Assembly (NCBI GenBank): GCA_028868535.1
Contig: JAGWUH010000018.1
Span: forward strand, 1 to 64,000
DNA: 64,000 bases
From: Sphingomonadales bacterium
GTDB taxonomy: Bacteria; Pseudomonadota; Alphaproteobacteria; Sphingomonadales; Sphingomonadaceae
Direction: 5' to 3'
Numbering within the stretch: the first letter of the stretch is position 1; the number at the start of each line of letters is the position of its first letter. Positions 58,910 through 64,000 of the stretch are shown here, piece by piece. The notes beneath the pieces were generated by a model, which saw nothing but the letters and a program-made list of their open reading frames with translations, did not search any database and had not been told where the DNA came from. The position numbers were made by a program, and so were the translations under genes.

Positions 58910-60999
58910 ATCCGCTCCGCCTCGGCCACCGCCTCGCTGGCGCGCAGCGACGAGACGATGCGGGTCAGGTGCGCCAGGTCGTCGACCTCGAGATCGACCT
59001 CGTACGTGCCGAACAGGTCGTCGCGCTGGCTCATGTGCAACTGCACGATGTTGGCGTTGTTGCGCGCGAAGATGCCGGTCACCTCGGCCAGCGTCCCGGG
59101 CCGATTGTAGAGCACGCAGCGCAGCCGCCCGACCGCGCCGGTGGTGCGCTCGCCCCACGACAGGTCGAGCCAGTCGGCATCGACGCCGTTGGCGAGGTTC
59201 AGGCAGTCGATCGCGTGGACCTCGACGCCCTTGCCCGGCTGGCGGATGCCGACGATGCGATCGCCCGGCACCGGGTGGCAGCAATCGGCCATGTGGAACG
59301 CCACCCCCGGCGTCAGCCCGCGGATCGAGATCGCGCGCTCCTGCTTCGGCCACTGCTCGGGCTCGGCCAGCCCCTTGGCGCTGCCGGGGACGAGCGCTTC
59401 CATCACCTGCCGGTCGTCGAGCTTGGCGGTGCCGATCGCGACCAGCAGGTCTTCCTCGCCGCCCAGCCCCAGCCGCCGCGCGGCGGCGGCGATCGCCTTC
59501 TTGCCGACCTTGGCGGGCAATCGCTCGACGATCTCGTCGAGCAGCTTGCGGCCGATCGCGGCGACTTCGGCGCGCTCCTTCATCCGCACCGCGCGGCGGA
59601 TCGCGGCGCGCGCCTTGCCGGTGACGACGAACGCCAGCCAGGACAATTGCGGCTCGCTCTTGCGGCTCTTGATGATCTCCACCACGTCGCCGTTGGCCAG
59701 CGGCGTGCGCAGCGGCATGTGGCGGCCGTTGATCTTGGCGCCCACCGCCATGCTGCCGAGATCGGTATGCACGGCATAGGCGAAGTCCACCGGGGTCGAG
59801 CCCTTCGGCAACTGGAACAGCGCGCCCTTGGGCGTGAACGCGAAGATGCGATCCTGGTAGATCGCCAGCTTCGTGTGTTCCATCAGCTCGTCGGCATCGT
59901 GGCTGGCGTCGACGATCTCGATCAGGTCGCGCAGCCAGGCGATCTCGCCATCGGGCGAGACCCCGCCCTGCTTGTAGGCCCAGTGGGCGGCGAGGCCGTA
60001 TTCGTTGGTCTCGTGCATCCCGCGGGTGCGGATCTGCACCTCCATCCGCATCGAGTTCTCGAAGATCAGCGCGGTGTGCAGCGACTTGTAGCCGTTGCTC
60101 TTCGGCGTCGAGATGTAGTCCTTGAAGCGCCCCGGAATCACGTGCCACTGCTGGTGCAGCACGCCGAGCGCCTTGTAGCAGTCATCGACGCTGTCGGTCA
60201 GCACGCGGAACGCCATGATGTCGGTGATCTGCTCGAAGCTGACGTGCCGCTCCGCCATCTTGCGCCAGATCGAATAGGGGTGCTTCTCACGCCCCGAGAC
60301 CTCGACCTTCAGCCCCGCCTCGGCCAGCGCCTGCTTGATCGACAGCGCGATCTGCCCGACCTGCCCGCCTTCCTGCGCGCGGATCTGCGCCAGCCGGCCG
60401 GTGATCGTCGCATAGGCCTCCGGCTCGACCTGCTCGAACGCCAGCAACTGCATCTCGCGCATGTATTCGTACATGCCGACACGCTCGGCCAGCGGCGCGT
60501 AGATCTCCATCGTCTCCTTGGCGATGCGGCGGCGCTTGTCCTCGCTGCGGATGAAATGCAGCGTGCGCATGTTGTGCAGCCGGTCCGCCAGCTTGACCAG
60601 CAGCACCCGCAGGTCCTCGCTCATCGCCAGCAGGAACTTGCGCAGGTTCTCGGCGGCGCGCTCGCTCTCGGTCATCACCTCGATCTTCGAGAGCTTGGTG
60701 ACGCCGTCGACCAGCCGCGCGATCTCCGGCCCGAAATAGCGCTCGACCTCGTCGATCGTCGCCAGCGTGTCCTCCACCGTATCGTGGAGCAGCGCGGTGA
60801 TGATCGTTTCCTGGTCGAGCTTGAGCTCGGTCATCAGCCCCGCCACCTCGACCGGGTGCGAGAAATAGGGGTCGCCGCTGGCGCGCTTCTGGGTGCCGTG
60901 CTTCTGGACGGTATAGACATAGGCGCGGTTGAGCAGGGCCTCATCCGCGTCCGGCGCGTATTCCTTCACGCGTTCGACGAGTTCGTACTGACGGAGCAT
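58906..60999 (-). CDS. rel: bifunctional (p)ppGpp synthetase/hydrolase Rel
   Basis: A 697-residue long RSH protein, full length: HD hydrolase domain (HPVEVAGLMTEL, ALLHDTVEDT, KLADRLHNMRTL), synthetase domain with RFKDYISTPKSNGYKSLHT (RFKD type, the charge pattern of bifunctional enzymes), TGS (FAFTPKGALFQLPKGSTPVDFAY), and C-terminal zinc-finger/ACT regions (AVGRLRCVLYNRPGTLAEVTGIFARN). It governs the stringent response. Alphaproteobacteria usually have this one Rsh. Upstream on the same strand is a 101-base gap to the DUF3995 gene. Confidence 0.97.
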   Translation of the reverse strand: MLRQYELVERVKEYAPDADEALLNRAYVYTVQKHGTQKRASGDPYFSHPVEVAGLMTELKLDQETIITALLHDTVEDTLATIDEVERYFGPEIARLVDGVTKLSKIEVMTESERAAENLRKFLLAMSEDLRVLLVKLADRLHNMRTLHFIRSEDKRRRIAKETMEIYAPLAERVGMYEYMREMQLLAFEQVEPEAYATITGRLAQIRAQEGGQVGQIALSIKQALAEAGLKVEVSGREKHPYSIWRKMAERHVSFEQITDIMAFRVLTDSVDDCYKALGVLHQQWHVIPGRFKDYISTPKSNGYKSLHTALIFENSMRMEVQIRTRGMHETNEYGLAAHWAYKQGGVSPDGEIAWLRDLIEIVDASHDADELMEHTKLAIYQDRIFAFTPKGALFQLPKGSTPVDFAYAVHTDLGSMAVGAKINGRHMPLRTPLANGDVVEIIKSRKSEPQLSWLAFVVTGKARAAIRRAVRMKERAEVAAIGRKLLDEIVERLPAKVGKKAIAAAARRLGLGGEEDLLVAIGTAKLDDRQVMEALVPGSAKGLAEPEQWPKQERAISIRGLTPGVAFHMADCCHPVPGDRIVGIRQPGKGVEVHAIDCLNLANGVDADWLDLSWGERTTGAVGRLRCVLYNRPGTLAEVTGIFARNNANIVQLHMSQRDDLFGTYEVDLEVDDLAHLTRIVSSLRASEAVAEAERI

Positions 61000-61100
61000 T
61001 GCCGCCTAGATGGGCGAAGGCGAGGCGCAAGGGCAAGCGTCATCACCGGGCGAGAGGATATTTTCTTGGCCCGCGCCTGCTGGATGGGGCCGCATGCCGA

Positions 61101-61517
61101 TCAGGGCACCAGCAGGACGACGATCCCCAGCGCCAGGACACAGCACAAAGGCGAATAGACCCAGGTGTCCCACCGCGCGAACCGGCTGCCTTTGCGCCGT
61201 TTGGTGAAGCCCAGCCACTTGCGATCGCCAATAGCCCGCAGCGCCAACACTCCAGCCAGAAGGATGCACGGTGTGCGCTGAGCCGACGCGGGAACCGGCA
61301 GCGCGAGCAATCCCGATACCCCGAGCAACAGGCTGCCGCACGCCAGAAGCGCGATGGTGACCGCGAAAGTAATTGCCCTGCCCGGCGTGAAGGCCGGCCT
61401 TTCGCCATCGGCCGGCAGCGCCATAGCGAGGCCGGCCCGGCCGCCGAGTGCCCAGTAAAGGTGAAGCGCCGCGAGTGCGAAGAACACCGTTGCCAGACTG
61501 TCGCCAAGCAGCATCAT
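61101..61517 (-). CDS. DUF3995 family membrane protein
   Basis: A 138-residue protein with four predicted membrane helices: LATVFFALAALHLYWALGG (the H-x-Y-W signature of DUF3995), ITFAVTIALLACGSLLLGV, ILLAGVLALRAIGD and a C-terminal VLALGIVVLLV. Function unknown. The ATG at 61517 overlaps the methyltransferase stop (ATGATG), supporting coupling and this start; an upstream in-frame Met at 61538 is inside that gene. Confidence 0.85.
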   Translation of the reverse strand: MMLLGDSLATVFFALAALHLYWALGGRAGLAMALPADGERPAFTPGRAITFAVTIALLACGSLLLGVSGLLALPVPASAQRTPCILLAGVLALRAIGDRKWLGFTKRRKGSRFARWDTWVYSPLCCVLALGIVVLLVP

Positions 61518-62260
61518 ACCGATTCCCGATCGCGCCATCGGCCCTGGAAGAACGCCATGTTGCCCACGCGCACCGTGTCGTGAGGCATCGCTTGCCGGCG
61601 CAACTGATCGCTGATCGCGGCATGCGACACGCATCTTTGCACCTCGCCGGTCCGAGCCAGCATGTTCAGGTAGCGGTGACCGAACCGCCGATCGATGACG
61701 AGCGACGAGAACGCCCAGATTCCGTCAGACGCAAGCGCCGCCAGCGCGGCAGGCAACGCCTCGGCATCGGGCAGGCAGTGATAGACGCCCCACGACAGGG
61801 CAGCGGCGAAGCCCGGACGGCCGCATTGAAGCGCGCCCAGATCGGCGTGCAGCAGCGTGATGTGCGCGGGAAAGGCGGTCCCGCCGCGCAGCAGGCGCTG
61901 GCGCGCCCGGCGCAACATCGCCAACGAGCGATCGACCAGCACCAACTGGCGGTCCGAAGCATCGAGATAAGCGACAGCGGTGAACTTAAGCGTGCCACAA
62001 CCCAGGTCGATCACCGGGCCCGGCGGCGCAGCGGCGAGTGCGCGCCGGCAGCCTTGTGCGTATTCGCGAACCGGGGCACCCCAGACCAGCCGGTTGTAGA
62101 GCGGATTGCCGATCAGGCTATCGTAGAACCATGCAGCGCGATCGTAAGTAGCACCGTCAGGCGGAGCGCCGATCCCGACGATATGCGCTTCGACCGGCCG
62201 AAGCTCCTGTCTCAGCAGATCTGAGAGATCGGAACCGATCTTCCCCGACGACTCGTTCAT
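61514..62260 (-). CDS. class I SAM-dependent methyltransferase
   Basis: A 248-residue methyltransferase with SAM motif I VIDLGCGTLKF (about 84-94), LVLVDRSLAML (acidic end of beta-2), and a YHCLPDAEALPAAL segment near motif III. The N-terminus TYDRAAWFYDSLIGNPLYNRLVWG resembles small-molecule methyltransferases. Its partner downstream is a DUF3995 membrane protein, coupled by overlap, a pairing that suggests a membrane-lipid or quinone-like substrate, but no evidence decides. Confidence 0.88.
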   Translation of the reverse strand: MNESSGKIGSDLSDLLRQELRPVEAHIVGIGAPPDGATYDRAAWFYDSLIGNPLYNRLVWGAPVREYAQGCRRALAAAPPGPVIDLGCGTLKFTAVAYLDASDRQLVLVDRSLAMLRRARQRLLRGGTAFPAHITLLHADLGALQCGRPGFAAALSWGVYHCLPDAEALPAALAALASDGIWAFSSLVIDRRFGHRYLNMLARTGEVQRCVSHAAISDQLRRQAMPHDTVRVGNMAFFQGRWRDRESV

Positions 62261-62307
62261 GGAACATGTTCAATAACCTGCACTTTTCCCAGGTCAACCC
62301 GAGAGAG

Positions 62308-62862
62308 TCAGCGCGCCATGAACACGCCGCAGGCTATCCGTGCGCCGCTGCCGCCGGCCGGATCGGTCATGTAGTCGTCCGGCCCGGCGTGAACGACCAG
62401 CGCCGTCCCGTCCGCATCGAACAGCGCCGCGCGCAGCTTGCCGACGCTCATCGGCAGCGCGACCGTCGCGTGGACCTCGCCGGCATCGTTGGCGGTCACG
62501 TTCGGCAGGTCGCCGAGATGGCTGCCCCGGGGGTTGTGGCTGCCGTGCTGGCGGTTGTTGGGGTTGAGATGCCCCCCGGCCGCGGCGAAGCCCGCGCCGC
62601 CGCAATCGCCGACGGCGTGGAAATGCATGCCATGCATACCCGGCGCCACGCCGTTGAGGTCGACCATCAGCACCGGGCCACCAGTGCCGGCGACGATCCG
62701 TGCCGAGCCGCGCGCCGCCCCGCCGACATCGGCGATCGCCGCGGTCGCCAGCGGCGCGGGCGCCTCGGCGGCCCCGGCGGGGGCAACGGGGGCGGCAACG
62801 GCGACAAGGGCAGCGGAAGCCAGCAGCACGGCGGCCATGGCGGCAGGACGAACGGACATCAT
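62308..62862 (-). CDS. sodC: Cu/Zn superoxide dismutase, secreted
   Basis: A 184-residue SodC. A signal peptide (about 1-32, ending PAGAAE) directs it to the periplasm. Metal-ligand segments are present: GMHGMHFHAVGDC (Cu His and disulfide Cys), GGHLNPNNRQHGSHNPRGSHLGDLPN (bridging and Zn ligands), ALVVHAGPDD and ARIACGVF (second Cys). Converts superoxide to peroxide and O2 outside the cytoplasm. The first of two ATGs (62862) follows GGGGAGAAGC. Confidence 0.94.
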   Translation of the reverse strand: MMSVRPAAMAAVLLASAALVAVAAPVAPAGAAEAPAPLATAAIADVGGAARGSARIVAGTGGPVLMVDLNGVAPGMHGMHFHAVGDCGGAGFAAAGGHLNPNNRQHGSHNPRGSHLGDLPNVTANDAGEVHATVALPMSVGKLRAALFDADGTALVVHAGPDDYMTDPAGGSGARIACGVFMAR

Positions 62863-62982
62863 CGCTTCTCCCCTCGGCAGGCCGGTCGCGTCCGGCGCCC
62901 TGCCGGTACAACCGCGGCCGCCGCGGCCGGTTCCCCGCGGGGGCGATTTGGCGGCGGCGGCGCGATGTGCGAGAACCCGCCC

Positions 62983-63762
62983 ATGACCCAGCCTTACGCC
63001 GATGCCATCGTCCTCGTCAGCGGCGCCTCCACCGGGCTCGGCCGCGCCATCGCGCTCGGTGCCGCCCGGCAGGGCGCCCGCGCCGTCATCGTCAACTACG
63101 CCACCAGCGCCGCAGAAGCCGGGGAAACCGCGCGCCAGGTGCGCGAAGCCGGGGCTGAGCCGGTCCTTGCCCAGGGCGACGTCGGCCAGGATGCCGACTG
63201 CCGCCGGATCGCCGCGGCCGCCACGCGCTTCGGCCGCATCGATGCGCTGTTCAACAACGCCGGCACCACCCGTCTGGCGCCCTATGGCAACCTCGAGGGC
63301 CTCTCGGACGACGATTTCCTGGCGATCTACCGCACCAACGTCGTCGGCGCCTTCCAGTTGACCCGCGCCGCACAGCCGCTGCTCGAGGCGGCGGACGTGC
63401 CGATGGTGGTGATGACCTCGTCGCTGGCCGCGATCACCGGCGGCGGCTCGTCGGTCGCCTATACCGCCTCCAAGGGCGCGCTCAACGCGATGACCAAGGC
63501 CCTGGCGCTGGCGCTCGCCCCGAAGGTGCGCGTCAACGCGATCTGCCCCGGCTTCATCGACAGCCCCTGGTTCGACAAGATCGGCTACCGCGGCGGCGCC
63601 GCCGCGCTGCGCGACAAGATCGGCGCGAATTCGCCGCTGCAGGAATACTCGACCCCGGAGATCGTCGCCGAAACCGCGCTGTTCCTCGGCTCGCGCGCGG
63701 CGCGGCATACCACCGGCGAGACGCTGCTGGTCGACGCCGGCGCGCACCTGCGCAACGGCTGA
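62983..63762 (+). CDS. short-chain dehydrogenase/reductase (FabG-like)
   Basis: A 259-residue classical SDR: IVLVSGASTGLGRAIALGAA, LFNNAGTT, catalytic Ser in MTSSLAAITGGGSS, YTASKGALNAM, and NAICPGFIDSPWF. The C-terminus (ETALFLGSRAARHTTGETLLVDAG) is the common FabG-type ending. Single gene, divergent from sodC and convergent with the partial gene at the window edge. Substrate unknown. Confidence 0.92.
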   Translation: MTQPYADAIVLVSGASTGLGRAIALGAARQGARAVIVNYATSAAEAGETARQVREAGAEPVLAQGDVGQDADCRRIAAAATRFGRIDALFNNAGTTRLAPYGNLEGLSDDDFLAIYRTNVVGAFQLTRAAQPLLEAADVPMVVMTSSLAAITGGGSSVAYTASKGALNAMTKALALALAPKVRVNAICPGFIDSPWFDKIGYRGGAAALRDKIGANSPLQEYSTPEIVAETALFLGSRAARHTTGETLLVDAGAHLRNG

Positions 63763-63783
63763 CGGCCGCGAGCGATCGCGCGG

Positions 63784-64000
63784 TCAGGCCTCGCCCGCGC
63801 GCCCGGCCAGCATGTCGAGCAGCGCCGCCACCGGCGCAAGGTCGTAGCCCGCCGCCGCCGCCTGGCGGGCCAGTTCGGCTGGATCGGCGCCGCGGCTGGC
63901 CTCGGCCAGCGACCACAGCAGGGTCGATCGCGTCCCCGACCGGCAATAGGCCAGCACCTTGCCTTCCGCCCCCGCCAGCGCCTCGGCCATCGCGGCCACC
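63784..64000 (-). CDS. TIGR01244-type (DSP/PTP-like) protein, C-terminal part
   Basis: Only the C-terminal 72 or so residues are present; the gene runs off the right edge. The phosphatase-like loop AYCRSGTRSTLLW, a variant of HCxxGxRS with Cys nucleophile, and the following helix (DPAELARQAAAAGYDLAPV) match the TIGR01244 family, found as single proteins or fused to Blh (beta-lactamase-like, sulfide oxidation) proteins. Function beyond a rhodanese/phosphatase-like loop is not settled. Confidence 0.8.
   Translation of the reverse strand, partial: VAAMAEALAGAEGKVLAYCRSGTRSTLLWSLAEASRGADPAELARQAAAAGYDLAPVAALLDMLAGRAGEA

Overview
The window is GC-rich, densely coding DNA from an alphaproteobacterium, most likely a member of the Sphingomonadales. 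The evidence is the 5' end of a sphingomonad-type 16S rRNA gene at the left edge, many TonB-dependent receptors, UrcA and RidA family proteins, and a bifunctional Rel (RFKD type). I see no prophage, intact insertion sequence or CRISPR array.

Layout. 1-1.0 kb: start of a ribosomal RNA operon (minus strand) with boxA and a candidate promoter. 1.0-1.9 kb: ybaK and a small WYL-type protein. 2-7.8 kb: two large secreted arylsulfatases flanking a LysR regulator, with nearly identical core promoters at the same distance from both start codons. 7.9-24.1 kb: a periplasmic flavoenzyme/cytochrome c locus with two full-length paralogous flavin amine oxidases, three small c-type cytochromes, an apparently circularly permuted D-amino-acid-oxidase family protein, two RidA proteins with signal peptides, two TonB-dependent receptors, a TetR regulator and a hybrid histidine kinase plus LuxR-type response regulator. 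24.4-36.2 kb: an UrcA protein, a small secreted protein, a complete RND efflux system (lipoprotein adaptor, AcrB-like pump, outer-membrane factor), a Tat-exported gluconate-dehydrogenase subunit 3 with a GMC flavoprotein, and a penicillin-acylase family amidase. A dyad of the form TACGC-N6-GCGTA lies upstream of the receptor/RidA pair and of the small protein/efflux genes. Weaker versions precede the first amine oxidase and the GMC pair, so one LuxR-type regulator may control the whole 11-36 kb block.

36.2-40.7 kb: an unrecognised PLP-enzyme-like protein, an SDR, selB and, divergently, the selenocysteine tRNA gene selC. 40.7-42.2 kb: a poorly conserved stretch beside selC with a short cupin and an AraC gene interrupted by an amber codon. 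42.3-44.1 kb: two divergent L,D-transpeptidase family genes. 44.2-57.5 kb: catabolic-looking genes (TauD dioxygenase, two F420-type LLM proteins, CMD-family protein, DUF1330, tcuAB-like pair with LysR, acyl-CoA dehydrogenase, CoA transferase, MFS carrier, SDR, sulfotransferase). Two matching TATAG-N7-CTATA dyads suggest that the LysR controls three of these transcripts. 57.6-64 kb: XdhC-like, SnoaL-like, rel, DUF3995, methyltransferase, sodC, SDR and a partial TIGR01244-type gene.

The working model for the central block is that TonB receptors import an amine or amino compound, Tat-exported flavoenzymes oxidise it in the periplasm and pass electrons to neighbouring cytochromes c, and exported RidA proteins hydrolyse the imine/enamine products. 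The acylase could release an amine from an amide precursor, and the RND pump could expel toxic substrate or product. The substrate cannot be read from the sequence.
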